Source: Hyphomicrobiales bacterium
Lineage (GTDB): Bacteria; Pseudomonadota; Alphaproteobacteria; Rhizobiales; OSC116
Reading direction: 5' to 3'
Assembly: GCA_002401855.1 (NCBI GenBank)
Contig: NVUH01000017.1
Span: forward strand, 1 to 64,000
DNA: 64,000 bases
Shown one piece after another: positions 45,370 through 54,434 of this stretch. Positions within the stretch are counted from its first letter, which is position 1; the number at the start of each line of letters is the position of its first letter. The notes beneath the pieces are model-generated. The model made no database searches, had not been told where the DNA came from, and saw only the letters and a list, made by a program, of their open reading frames with translations. The translations under genes and the position numbers were made by a program.

Positions 45370-45780
45370 ATTGTGATTTAGAGGAGTGCCCCTGTTAATG
45401 CTCTGGAAGTTTGCATTATGTTTGGCACTGCGTGCGTTCGCTCCGCTCTCTAGCTAAGCCACTCGGCCGCTGGTCGAAGGCAAATTCACCACCCCAATCA
45501 ATTACATTAAGCTTAGTGAGCTAGAGCTTGGCGAAACTCTGCATTTCGGTGCGCCCCAACAAATTCTGAGTTCGCTGCTTGGTGTTACACTGCATATCAT
45601 GGAAAGAAAGTCCGAAGCCTTTGGCTGAGGCAAGCGCGACCGCGCGTCGCCGTTAGGCGTGGCAAGAGAGCGGAGCGAACGCACGCGCCCGAGCGAAGCG
45701 ACAAAGTGCCCTTGGGGTGCAAGTGCTACTAGCCTACCGATAGGTAGGCGAAAAATGAGAGGCGAAGCCGAACAAAAAAC
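45370..45780 (+). repeat. Composite repeat, copy 8 (type B, right end lost)
   Basis: Begins with CTCTGGAAGTTTGCATT at 45401, the terminal repeat of type B elements. It contains the 22-base inverted repeat (45430-45451 and 45665-45686, exact reverse complements) and the beta-type hairpin string (45616-45749). The right terminal repeat is missing. It also holds CCCTTGGGGTGCAAGTG, not seen in other type B copies but present in copy 12. The gap 45171-45369 before it shows nothing recognisable. Confidence 0.88.
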
Positions 45781-45855
45781 AAGCAAACCAATTTCGGATT
45801 GCTTGTTTCATTTCGGCTAACTAGATTTAGCTCAAGGTTCAGGTGGCAAATGCCA

Positions 45856-46053
45856 CTATTGCCACATTGTCTCTCGAAGTGTCGCCATATATTTATGCAG
45901 CTGCCGCTCAGGGAAACAATCCTGCTGGTTGTCGCTAATGTTTGAACCTAGGCTGGCTTCGAGGTCGCTGTAAGTTTTGCAACCGCTCCGAAACACACGC
46001 TGTAAAATTGAGGAAATTAAGTTAAAAGTGGCCAATTTTTCTATTCTATTCAT
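45856..46053 (-). CDS. Small hypothetical protein
   Basis: A 65-residue protein, not recognised, mildly basic at the N-terminus and without a clear membrane segment. AGGAG lies eight bases before the ATG, the best support for it being real. It is divergent from the alkB-like gene, 16 bases from that frame's first ATG, and adjacent to repeat copy 8. It could be spurious. Confidence 0.4.
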   Translation of the reverse strand: MNRIEKLATFNLISSILQRVFRSGCKTYSDLEASLGSNISDNQQDCFPERQLHKYMATLRETMWQ

Positions 46054-46114
46054 TTAAGATGCTCCTATAATGAAAGTCCGCACTTCATACATAACTCAAA
46101 TTTTTAACAGATTA

Positions 46115-46786
46115 ATGACAGTCCAAAAACCCACCCTGATTCAAAACGGTTTCGAAATTTACAAAGATGCTTTAAGCGCCGAAACCCAAAAGCAGTTGGT
46201 CGAAACCATCCGCCAAATGGTGGCCATCGCACCTTTATATCAACCAACTATGCCGCGCACAGGCATACCGCTTAACGTCAAAATGACCAACCTTGGCAAA
46301 TTTGGTTGGGTCAGCGACAAACAAGATGGTTATCGATACCAAGAATTTCATCCTGTTACCAAACAGAATTGGCCAGACATCCCGCGTGAAATAATCGACA
46401 TTTGGCAATGTTTCACGGGAAACAGCTTAACTGAATTTAACCTTTTAAACCCTGACGCTCAGCAAAGTGAATGGCCACTGCCCGAATGTTGTTTGGTCAA
46501 TTTTTATAAGGCCGATAACAAGATGGGCATGCATGTTGATATGGATGAGGCTGACCACACAACGCCTGTATTGTCGATCAGCCTAGGCGATGATGCCATA
46601 TTCCGTATGGGCGGCGCAAAGCGCGGCGGCAAAACCGCAAGCATTAAGCTGCAATCGGGCGATGTCGTGGTTTTTGCCAATGAGGCGCGGATGTTTTACC
46701 ACGGCGTTGATCGCATAATCGGCGGGACATCTAGCTTGCTGAAACGTGAGGGGCGGTTGAATTTGACGTTGCGGCGGGTGACGTGA
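46115..46786 (+). CDS. alkB: AlkB-family Fe(II)/2-oxoglutarate dioxygenase
   Basis: A DNA-repair dioxygenase of about 223 residues that removes alkyl groups from bases by oxidation. The iron ligands are H140 and D142 of MHVDMDE and H196 of YHGVDR. The C-terminal RLNLTLR arginines bind 2-oxoglutarate. The ATG at 46115 gives the usual length. An ATG at 46070 is also in frame. Neither has a strong ribosome site. It contains a parS-like sequence at 46409 (one mismatch in the central CACGTG). Confidence 0.88.
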   Translation: MTVQKPTLIQNGFEIYKDALSAETQKQLVETIRQMVAIAPLYQPTMPRTGIPLNVKMTNLGKFGWVSDKQDGYRYQEFHPVTKQNWPDIPREIIDIWQCFTGNSLTEFNLLNPDAQQSEWPLPECCLVNFYKADNKMGMHVDMDEADHTTPVLSISLGDDAIFRMGGAKRGGKTASIKLQSGDVVVFANEARMFYHGVDRIIGGTSSLLKREGRLNLTLRRVT

Positions 46787-46825
46787 GGTTTGTTCAGACA
46801 TAGACAGTTGGCTGTACTGCCGATA

Positions 46826-47166
46826 CTCTGGAAGTTTGCATTATGTTTGGCACTGCGTGCGTTCGCTCCGCTCTCTAGCTAAGCCACTCAGCCGCTGGTC
46901 GAAGGCAAATTCGGCACCCCAATCAACTACATTACGCTTAGTGAGCTAGAGGTTGGTGACGCTCCGAACTCTGGTGCTAAATTGTTGCTCATTGTGCCTT
47001 GCTTGGGAAAAGAGTCCGAAGCCTTTAGGCAGAGGCAAGCGCGACTGCGCGTCGCCGTTAGGCGTGGCAAGAGAGCGGAGCGAACGCACGCTAGTGCTTA
47101 TAGCCTACCGATAGGTAGGCGAAAAAAGAGAGGCGAAGCCGAACGTAAAAATGCAAACTTCCAGAG
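46826..47166 (+). repeat. Composite repeat, copy 9 (intact type B element with terminal inverted repeats)
   Basis: A 341-base element bounded by CTCTGGAAGTTTGCATT (46826-46842) and its exact reverse complement (47150-47166). Inside, 46855-46876 and 47070-47091 are a second perfect inverted repeat of 22 bases. The beta-type hairpin string runs 47020-47120. No coding potential is convincing. It looks like a non-autonomous, MITE-like unit. It fills the gap between convergent alkB and the pabBC gene. Confidence 0.92.
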
Positions 47167-47198
47167 CCTCCACAGTAGCACTCCCCAGCCCATGCAAA

Positions 47199-48992
47199 CT
47201 AATCCAACAACCGAGCTTTGATCAACCCACGCACACTATTCCCCACATATATCGTATCCGTAGATTTCAAATCAACAAACCGCATATTCTTAATCTTATA
47301 TTTGTCGCCCTGAGTATCAAGCAAATGCCGCCGCAACACCCCATTCAACAACCCCGCACTAAGCGGCGGCGTATAAAACACCCCATCAGATTCAACAAAT
47401 ATCGTCGTAAAACTACCTTCAGTAATAAACCCTTGGCGGTTACAAAACATCACTTCATCTATTTGTACCGCAGCCGAATCAAGTTTGGCCTTTTCCCGCG
47501 CTTGATCGAGTATCGCGCGTTTGGTGGTTTTATGCCGCGTGAACACATTTGATTTTTCCAGCACCACATCCGACAAGGCTAAATTATACACCGCATCAGC
47601 AGCGAGTGCAGGCATGTCGCTATGTGTGATGTTAACTTGGCCTGAAGGGTGCAATAATAAACGAACTTTATATACCGCCGCCGAATCAAACCGCTCTGCA
47701 TATGCCTCTAGCCGCGCAATGATATCTTTGCGGTCAAAGTTAAATTCAAAATAATCAGCGCTATTGCACATCCTGTCCATATGTTCAACCAGATAGATAT
47801 AATCCCCATCAAATGCCAAGCTTTCTATCAACTGAAATTCATCTGCCAGATCGCTGATAAATTTCATTTTAAGCAGACATTCGGCATATTCATCATTGGC
47901 TACACTGTCAGCCACAATGCCGCCTCCAATGCCCAAACGCAAAATATTGGGGGTAGATTTAAGTGCCGTGATGGTGCGGATGGCGACATTAAAATGCGCA
48001 TTGCCAACAGGCGTTAAAAACCCGATCGACCCGCAATAAACACCGCGCGCTTGAATTTCTAACTTATCGATAATCTCCATCGCCCGAATTTTGGGTGCGC
48101 CCGTAATAGAACCGCACGGAAAGAGGGATTTCATCATCGTTGGAAAGCCAATATTCGGGCGTTTTTGCGCCTTGATGCCTGTGGTCATTTGGAACAGGCT
48201 GTCATAAGTCTCAATGTCATACAGCTCATCGACTTCGACACTGCCAATTTCGGCCACCCGCGACAAGTCATTGCGCAATAGATCGACAATCATCAGATTT
48301 TCAGCACGGTTTTTTTCATCATGATAAAGCCAATTTTTGAGTTTGGCATCTTTGGCCTTGGTTTTGCCACGTGGCGCAGTGCCTTTCATCGGCCGTGCGG
48401 TCAGATTGTCTTGATCCAAATCGAAAAACAATTCAGGTGACAAACTCAGAATCGAAAAATCATCAAATTGTAAAAAACCACCTTGATTTGTCGGTTGGTT
48501 TTTTTTCAACGCCGCATAAAGCGCAAATAAATCGCCTTCAAAACCTAACTCAACCTGAAACGTATAATTGGCTTGGTAAATATCGCCAGCTTCTATGTAT
48601 TTTTTAAGCCGTGTGATTTTAGCCACATAATCGGCCTTTGTCTCTTGCAGGTTGATGTTGCTTAAGGCAAATTCGCCATGGATATTATCACGATGATAGG
48701 CCGCAACTTCGTCAGGGTTGAGCAATTGCGGTGCATCAAACAGACCAAATTGAAGCAGAGGCACATCACGTTCGGCGGGCAATAAAGGTTTTAGCCGTGG
48801 CTCAAAGCAAAGCCCAGCCTCATAGGATAAAAAACCAGCGGCAAATAAGTTATCTTTTTGGCATTTATTTTCAATGTCACGCAAGGCATATTCGAGCTGA
48901 TCGGGATGGGTGCAGGTGATGACATTATGGGGGTTGCTAAACAGATAGCACGAGCCGTTTATCAGCGGATGATCTAATAAGATATGCGTCAT
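47199..48992 (-). CDS. pabB: Aminodeoxychorismate synthase component I fused to aminodeoxychorismate lyase (PabB-PabC)
   Basis: A 597-residue bifunctional protein of p-aminobenzoate and folate synthesis. The N-terminal PabB part (about 1-370) has RPMKGTAPRG and GSITGAPKIRAMEII, the chorismate-binding signatures. The C-terminal PabC part (about 390-597) is a class IV PLP lyase with an EGSFTTIFVE motif and a LLNGVLRRHLL motif. Such fusions are common in alphaproteobacteria. It ends about 30 bases from repeat copy 9. Confidence 0.93.
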   Translation of the reverse strand: MTHILLDHPLINGSCYLFSNPHNVITCTHPDQLEYALRDIENKCQKDNLFAAGFLSYEAGLCFEPRLKPLLPAERDVPLLQFGLFDAPQLLNPDEVAAYHRDNIHGEFALSNINLQETKADYVAKITRLKKYIEAGDIYQANYTFQVELGFEGDLFALYAALKKNQPTNQGGFLQFDDFSILSLSPELFFDLDQDNLTARPMKGTAPRGKTKAKDAKLKNWLYHDEKNRAENLMIVDLLRNDLSRVAEIGSVEVDELYDIETYDSLFQMTTGIKAQKRPNIGFPTMMKSLFPCGSITGAPKIRAMEIIDKLEIQARGVYCGSIGFLTPVGNAHFNVAIRTITALKSTPNILRLGIGGGIVADSVANDEYAECLLKMKFISDLADEFQLIESLAFDGDYIYLVEHMDRMCNSADYFEFNFDRKDIIARLEAYAERFDSAAVYKVRLLLHPSGQVNITHSDMPALAADAVYNLALSDVVLEKSNVFTRHKTTKRAILDQAREKAKLDSAAVQIDEVMFCNRQGFITEGSFTTIFVESDGVFYTPPLSAGLLNGVLRRHLLDTQGDKYKIKNMRFVDLKSTDTIYVGNSVRGLIKARLLD

Positions 48993-49000
48993 ATAAGCCC

Positions 49001-49657
49001 TTAATAATCGCGGCCAGCTCTACTTTTATAGCCTGGGAAATACCAGCTATATTTAAGTGCCAAACCTCTAATTAAAAGGCAAGCCAAAAAACCAACAATG
49101 GCCGCAATATTTTTATCAATCGATAATTCTATAAACCCAATATAAAAAGCACTGCCAATGAAAATCGCAGTTAAATAAATTTCTTGGCGCAGTAAAATAC
49201 TATTTTCACCCGCCAAAACATCGCGGATGAGACCACCGAAACTAGATGTGATGACCGCCATTAATATAGCGCTAACAGGTGAAATGCCAGCATCGAGCGA
49301 AATTTGCGCGCCCAACACACAAAAAGTTGATATGCCAATGGCATCTGCCCATAGCAATAAAGTAAACCGCGATTGCGAAATATGCGCCGTGAAGAAAACC
49401 ACAATGGCAGCAATGGTAGCAACGATGATATAATGATAATCGCCCACCCAAAAAACCGGTGTGAGGCCGAGCATCATATCGCGCACTGTGCCGCCACCAA
49501 TGGCGGTGATGTTGGCAAATATAATAAAGCCGATAATGTCCATTTCTTTGCGTGAAGCGGCCAACGCGCCCGAAATGGCAAAAACCACAATGCCGAACCA
49601 ATTTAACAAGATAAATATGGTCGGGACTGTGGTTAAAATTTCAGTATCAATATTCAT
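49001..49657 (-). CDS. TRIC/UPF0126 family cation channel-like protein
   Basis: A 218-residue membrane protein with about seven helices built from two related halves. Each half carries a Gly-rich GGxxRD motif (GGGTVRDMMLG and FGGLIRDVLAGE), the hallmark of bacterial trimeric intracellular cation channel homologues (YadS/YicG type). Role in potassium or other ion flux is inferred from family. It lies eight bases upstream of pabBC in the same orientation and probably shares its transcript. Confidence 0.88.
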   Translation of the reverse strand: MNIDTEILTTVPTIFILLNWFGIVVFAISGALAASRKEMDIIGFIIFANITAIGGGTVRDMMLGLTPVFWVGDYHYIIVATIAAIVVFFTAHISQSRFTLLLWADAIGISTFCVLGAQISLDAGISPVSAILMAVITSSFGGLIRDVLAGENSILLRQEIYLTAIFIGSAFYIGFIELSIDKNIAAIVGFLACLLIRGLALKYSWYFPGYKSRAGRDY

Positions 49658-49696
49658 AGGCTATATGCCAGTTTTTAAGCTTAAGCGTTGATGCCT

Positions 49697-50437
49697 CTAA
49701 GCACTGGTGTCAATGCTGCCGCCTAAATTTGGCTCTGCTGGGTCTGGTTCGGCAATTGATTGCGGCACTATTTTGGGCCCACCTTTGGACACGCCAACCA
49801 AAGCAGGGCGTAACACCCGATCGTCGATCGCATAACCGACTTGCACCACTTCAACCACGGTGCCATTGGCAATTTCGATATTAGGCACTTCGAACATCGC
49901 TTGGTGGAAATTTGGATTAAACTTTTCATCCATTGGGTTGATTTGCTTGATGCCGTGACGGTCAAAAACATTCAACATTTCTTGATTGGTCATTTCAACG
50001 CCAGTGAATAGATTTTTAATTTCATCGGCCGCATTTTCACGCACATCAGCGGGCAGGGCTTGCAAAGCACGGTTTAGATTGTCGCCAACGCTAATCATAT
50101 CGCGGGCAAAGCCTGTAATGGCAAATTTATTGGCATCAATTTTTTCTTTGGCGCTGCGGCGGCGTAAATTTTCCATCTCAGCCATTTCACGCAACAAACG
50201 GTCTTTTAAACTTGCCACTTCATCGGTTAAAGTTTCGATTTGGGTGGCGGCAGCTTGTATGGCTTCGGCCGCGGCTTCTGCTTCAGATGGCGCCATTCTG
50301 GCACGCTCATCATTGGCTTCTGATGCGGCATCAAAATCTTCTTTATCATCAAAATCATCAGTGGCTAAATCACGCATCGCATCCATACGGGCTTGCTCTT
50401 CGGCATCAAATGGGTTTTGTGGGTTATTCATATTCAA
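49697..50437 (-). CDS. grpE: Nucleotide exchange factor GrpE
   Basis: A 246-residue cochaperone that releases ADP from DnaK. A long acidic N-terminal region precedes a coiled coil (about residues 65-115), then the beta-domain with the HQAMFEVPN signature and GxxLxxRVLRPALVGVSKG ending. It is followed by the TRIC gene 39 bases away. A heat-shock promoter candidate is at 50474. Confidence 0.95.
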   Translation of the reverse strand: MNMNNPQNPFDAEEQARMDAMRDLATDDFDDKEDFDAASEANDERARMAPSEAEAAAEAIQAAATQIETLTDEVASLKDRLLREMAEMENLRRRSAKEKIDANKFAITGFARDMISVGDNLNRALQALPADVRENAADEIKNLFTGVEMTNQEMLNVFDRHGIKQINPMDEKFNPNFHQAMFEVPNIEIANGTVVEVVQVGYAIDDRVLRPALVGVSKGGPKIVPQSIAEPDPAEPNLGGSIDTSA

Positions 50438-50473
50438 ATCCTATATTTGCGATCAGGCAAAATTCTAATCTGC

Positions 50474-50502
50474 ATATCAGTCTTTATTGAGCAAAAATCA
50501 AG
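50474..50502 (-). promoter_or_regulatory. Possible heat-shock promoter of grpE
   Basis: On the minus strand CTTG (50502-50499) is followed after about 18 bases by CTGATAT, a weaker match to the RpoH pattern than that of dnaK. It lies in the 95-base gap after hrcA, about 40 bases before the grpE start. Confidence 0.35.
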
Positions 50503-50532
50503 TAAAAACTGCATTTTTTTGTTTTTTTTCGT

Positions 50533-51615
50533 TTAATAATTCTTGCTGATCAACTGACCGACCATTTTGGCAGTGTAATCCACAACTGGAATGATGCGGC
50601 CATAATTGAGCCGCGTTGGGCCAATGACCCCCAAAACTCCAATCACATTTTTTTCTTCATCATGAAATGGTGACACCACCAAAGATGAGCCTGACATGGA
50701 AAATAAGTTATTTTCAGCGCCAATGAATATGCGCACGCCATCAGCATTATCGGCCAAATCTAACAGATTGACCAATTCTTTTTTGGTTTCCAAATCATCG
50801 AATAAACGTTTGATTAGGTCGAGGTTTTCTAAGCCTGACACATCATCAATCAAGTTGGAGCGGCCACGCACAATCAAATTACGATCCTCGACATCATCGC
50901 TTGACCATGTTGCCATGCCAGAGGCCACCAATTCAGAGGTCAAACCATCGAGGCTTTGTTTGGCGGCTTCCATATCCTTGGCGATAACCTGCTCGGCTTC
51001 GGCAATGGTGAGGCCCGCGACATTGGCGTTTAAATAATTATTGGCTTGCTCAAGCGCCGAGGCAGGCAAACCCGCGGGCACTTGTAAAATACGATTCTCA
51101 ACCTCGTTATCCTGATAAACCAATATCAACAAAACTTTAACGCTATCGAGCCGCATAAATTGAATGTGCTGAATGGGGCGGCTTTGTTTCGTGGTCAGAA
51201 CGATGCCCGCACAATGGCTAAGACCCGACAATAAAGAGCTGGTTTCGCCCAAAATATCATCGATATTTTGTTTGTGATTTGCCGCCGCACGATGCGCCAT
51301 TTGTTGCTCGATATACAGCTGATCTTCTTGGTTTATATGGCTGACCTCAAGCATGGCATCGACAAACATACGCAGGCCATTTTGCGTGGGAATGCGCCCC
51401 GCGCTGGTATGCGGCGAGGCGATCAGGCCTAAATGTTCAAGATCGCTCATCACATTGCGAATAGACGCAGGCGACAGGCTATTGGGCAAAGCGCGGCTTA
51501 AGGTGCGCGAACCCACAGGCGCGCCATCTTTTAAAAAACTCTCGACAAGATGCTTAAAAATATCTTGTGAGCGCTTATTCATTTGGTCTAAATATGCGTA
51601 ATTATCAGTCATCAT
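50533..51615 (-). CDS. hrcA: Heat-inducible transcription repressor HrcA
   Basis: A repressor of about 360 residues. It has an N-terminal winged helix (with PVGSRTLSR and SPASIRNVMSDLEHLGLI), a GAF-like central domain and a C-terminal dimerisation segment. It binds CIRCE operators. None is seen in this window, so its targets (normally groESL) lie elsewhere. The ATG at 51615 is preferred over a TTG at 51636. Divergent from rph with 100 bases between. Confidence 0.95.
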   Translation of the reverse strand: MMTDNYAYLDQMNKRSQDIFKHLVESFLKDGAPVGSRTLSRALPNSLSPASIRNVMSDLEHLGLIASPHTSAGRIPTQNGLRMFVDAMLEVSHINQEDQLYIEQQMAHRAAANHKQNIDDILGETSSLLSGLSHCAGIVLTTKQSRPIQHIQFMRLDSVKVLLILVYQDNEVENRILQVPAGLPASALEQANNYLNANVAGLTIAEAEQVIAKDMEAAKQSLDGLTSELVASGMATWSSDDVEDRNLIVRGRSNLIDDVSGLENLDLIKRLFDDLETKKELVNLLDLADNADGVRIFIGAENNLFSMSGSSLVVSPFHDEEKNVIGVLGVIGPTRLNYGRIIPVVDYTAKMVGQLISKNY

Positions 51616-51716
51616 TTGTATATTAGTCTGCACCAATGGTTATTCAAGATAAATCTTGCTTATCAGTTTTAGGGCGGGTAAACATTGGGTGAAATAAATT
51701 CATAATAGGATGCAAT

Positions 51717-52445
51717 ATGACCGATCAAAACCACCGCCCTTCTGGCCGTAATTTAGCCGACATTCGCGCCATTTCTTTAGAGCGCGGATTTTCTAAACAT
51801 GCTGAAGGCTCGTGCTTGGTGAAGTTTGGTGATACCCATGTTTTATGCACCGCATCAGTCGAAACCCGTATGCCGCCTTGGCTGCGTGGTAAAGGTTCGG
51901 GCTGGGTAACCGCCGAATACGGCATGTTGCCACGCTCAACAGGCAGCCGCATGCGCCGCGAAGCCGCAGCTGGCAAACAAGGCGGCCGCACCCAAGAGAT
52001 TCAACGCCTCATTGGCCGCTCATTACGTGCTGTGGTAGATTTAAAAGTATTAGGTGAACGCCAAATCACCATAGACTGTGACGTAATACAAGCCGATGGC
52101 GGCACCCGCACTGCAGCCATCACAGGCGCATGGGTGGCCTTATATGATGCCATCGAATGGATAAAAAAGAATACCGACCTAACCGAAAACCCGTTAAAAG
52201 ACCATGTAGCAGCTGTAAGTTGCGGCATTTACAACGGCAAACTAGTCGCTGATTTAGATTATGCCGAAGACAGCAAAGCCGAAACTGACGCAAATTTCGT
52301 ACTTACTGGCAGCGGCGGCATCGTAGAAATTCAAGGCACAGCCGAAGCCGACCCATTTTCCGAAGAGGAATTCATCGGCCTACTCGGCCTAGCTAAAACC
52401 AGCGTCAAGCAACTAGTTGAGCTGCAAAAGCTTGCAGTAAGTTAA
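51717..52445 (+). CDS. rph: Ribonuclease PH
   Basis: A 242-residue phosphorolytic 3'-5' exoribonuclease that trims tRNA precursors. R-rich [13 protein letters not shown] and the phosphate-binding [17 protein letters not shown] segment are diagnostic, followed by [11 protein letters not shown]. The hrcA-rph divergent pair with grpE nearby is typical of Hyphomicrobiales. Confidence 0.97.
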   Translation: MTDQNHRPSGRNLADIRAISLERGFSKHAEGSCLVKFGDTHVLCTASVETRMPPWLRGKGSGWVTAEYGMLPRSTGSRMRREAAAGKQGGRTQEIQRLIGRSLRAVVDLKVLGERQITIDCDVIQADGGTRTAAITGAWVALYDAIEWIKKNTDLTENPLKDHVAAVSCGIYNGKLVADLDYAEDSKAETDANFVLTGSGGIVEIQGTAEADPFSEEEFIGLLGLAKTSVKQLVELQKLAVS

Positions 52446-52479
52446 AGCAGCCTCTGAATTTCAGTATTGCATCTCTGAT

Positions 52480-52935
52480 GCCTTTCGTGGGAAAAGAGCC
52501 CGAAGCCGAAAGGCTGAGGCAAGGCCGACCGGCCGTCGGGCGGCTAGCCCGTAGCAAGCTTGCGGATGCAAGCGCCCGCAGGGGCCACTAGCCCACCGAA
52601 AGGTGGGCGTAAAAATGCAGACTTCCAGAGCTTAGGCAGGACGCCGCCCTGAATTTGCTGAAAAGTTGTGAAGTGGATGGTTTGTGCTGGAATCTCAACC
52701 AACGAACCAGCCTTTACCACTGTAAAGACATAAGAAAGTTAGCACTCCTGCCTATACTCGGGTACTTCATTTATACGCACGCCTTTCGGCATGCTGTTGA
52801 CACTTGCGTGCGTTCGCTTCGCTCTCTTGCCGACCGCGCGTTCGTCGGCAGCGGCTGCGAACCGCCGCTGTCGCGCTCACTGAAATGGCCTTTGCGTGGA
52901 AACAAGGGGCATGCCGAAAACTCAGAGTTTGTAGT
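52480..52935 (+). repeat. Composite repeat, copy 10 (full type A)
   Basis: A full type A copy. It has GTGGGAAAAGAGCCCG, six hairpins (52504-52608), GCAGACTTCCAGAGC, AAGAAAGTTAGCACTCCTGCC, CTCGGGTACTTCATTTATACG, TTGACACTTGCGTGCG, the GGCAGCGGCTGCGAACCGCC hairpin and the AACTCAGAGTTTGTA end. It lies between convergent rph and the TetR gene and overlaps the TetR stop codon, so the last residues of TetR are encoded by repeat sequence. Confidence 0.92.
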
Positions 52936-53515
52936 TTGACTCCGAGCCAGCAACCCCCACCAAAACCCGCGCCGCATGCCCAGCACTTTCGGCATAGCTC
53001 GGATCGCGATGCAGCAACATCGTCGCAAACGCTCCATCCATCAACAGCACAATCTGCCGCGCCAAAGCCTCGCCCGCCACGATGCCACCAGCCGCAAACT
53101 CCGCCGCTAACCAAGCCTCAAACTTCTTTTTATGCGCAATGCCAACTTTAATCGCAGGATGCCCTGGCATATTGGCCAACTCCGCGGTGGTGCGCAAAAA
53201 CCCGCACCCCTGCCATTTAGGATGCCCCGCCGCCTGAGCCAAATTCACAAATATAGCCTCAACCTTATCGGCCAACCCCCCATCCGTTTGCCCAAACCAT
53301 GCCTCAAACAAAGCCAAATTAGGTTGATCACGCGAGGTCAGATAAGCGGTGATCAAATCATCCTTACTTTTATAATGATAATAGAGCGTTTTTTTAGTGA
53401 TGCCCGCCTGTGCGGCAATGGCATCAACGCTAACAGCCTTAATGCCCTCGGCATAAAATAACTTATTTGCCGCATCTATAATGCGGTCTTTGGTCGGTAT
53501 GTTTTTCATTTCCAT
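52922..53515 (-). CDS. TetR/AcrR family regulator
   Basis: A 197-residue repressor. The N-terminal helix-turn-helix (about residues 8-55) has KDRIIDAANKLFYAEG and the GITKKTLYYHYKSKDDLI recognition part. The ligand domain is of the TetR_C type seen in AcuR/NemR-like proteins. It is divergent from the enoyl-CoA hydratase gene with 74 bases between, its probable target. Its last four or five codons lie in repeat copy 10. Confidence 0.9.
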   Translation of the reverse strand: MEMKNIPTKDRIIDAANKLFYAEGIKAVSVDAIAAQAGITKKTLYYHYKSKDDLITAYLTSRDQPNLALFEAWFGQTDGGLADKVEAIFVNLAQAAGHPKWQGCGFLRTTAELANMPGHPAIKVGIAHKKKFEAWLAAEFAAGGIVAGEALARQIVLLMDGAFATMLLHRDPSYAESAGHAARVLVGVAGSESNYKL

Positions 53516-53589
53516 GCCTATGTATACTCACCAGTGAGTGTAAGTCAAACCTCAAACCAGTTATCATGCCTCAACCAAAAGGAAAAGCC

Positions 53590-54381
53590 ATGACAAAAAC
53601 CGTAATATATGAACAAAAAGGTGGGGTAGCTCTCTTAACCCTCAACCGCCCCAAAAAGCTAAACGCGCTCAATTATCAAACCATTGACCGCTTAATGCTT
53701 CTACTCAACCAAATAGAAGACGATGCCAACATACGAGCGGTGATTTTAACCGGCAATGGCCGCGCATTTTCAGCAGGTGGTGACATACCCGAATTCGCCC
53801 AAAGCATTGAGCAAGGCGTCGATGTAGCGCTCAAACAATTTTGCCGCCGCGGCCAAAACCTAACAAAATATCTAGAAAATTTCCCCAAACCCATCATTGC
53901 CGCAGTCAACGGTTTAGCTTTTGGCGGTGGATGTGAGATAACCGAGGCCGTGCATTTAGCCATTGCCACCGAACAAGCCATTTTTGCCAAGCCCGAAATT
54001 AACATTGGCATCCCCCCCACATTTGGCGGTACACAGCGCCTACCCAGGTTAGTCGGCCGCAAACGCGCACTCGAATTACTGCTAACAGGCGATTATTTTA
54101 GCGCGCGCCGTACCTATGAAATGGGTCTGATTAACAAAATCGTTTCGCAGCAGGAATTATTGCCCGCCGCGTTTGAAATGGCGGCGCGTATATTGCGCCA
54201 TTCATCTTTAACTTCTGCTCGCATCATCGCCGCTGTCACCCGCGGCATCAACACCACAATTGATGAGGGGCTACAAATAGAAGCCGAACAATTTGCCCGC
54301 ATGGCCGCCACTGACGAAGTGAACCACAGGTTGAGCGCTTGGCTTGATGGCGCGGCACCAGAATCACAATTAATCATTTAA
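53590..54381 (+). CDS. Enoyl-CoA hydratase/isomerase family protein
   Basis: A crotonase-fold protein of about 263 residues. The oxyanion-hole segments GNGRAFSAGGDI and NGLAFGGGCEIT are present, as is a KPEINIGIPPTFGG active-site region with the catalytic acid. It acts on fatty acyl-CoA or a related thioester. GGA lies before the ATG at 53590. Divergent from TetR, whose ligand could be an acyl-CoA. Confidence 0.9.
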   Translation: MTKTVIYEQKGGVALLTLNRPKKLNALNYQTIDRLMLLLNQIEDDANIRAVILTGNGRAFSAGGDIPEFAQSIEQGVDVALKQFCRRGQNLTKYLENFPKPIIAAVNGLAFGGGCEITEAVHLAIATEQAIFAKPEINIGIPPTFGGTQRLPRLVGRKRALELLLTGDYFSARRTYEMGLINKIVSQQELLPAAFEMAARILRHSSLTSARIIAAVTRGINTTIDEGLQIEAEQFARMAATDEVNHRLSAWLDGAAPESQLII

Positions 54382-54434
54382 AACGCTTGCAATCAATGGG
54401 CGGCAGGTGCTAAATCGACAAAAAGGAGCCTCAA

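Noticed and set aside
46982-47221. Arg-rich open frames of 79-94 codons inside repeat copies (also at 61545, 52655, 52804, 45502 and 63677)
   Set aside because: They follow the repeat sequence, change frame between copies because loop lengths differ, and lack ribosome sites. The between-copy changes preserve base pairing rather than codons.
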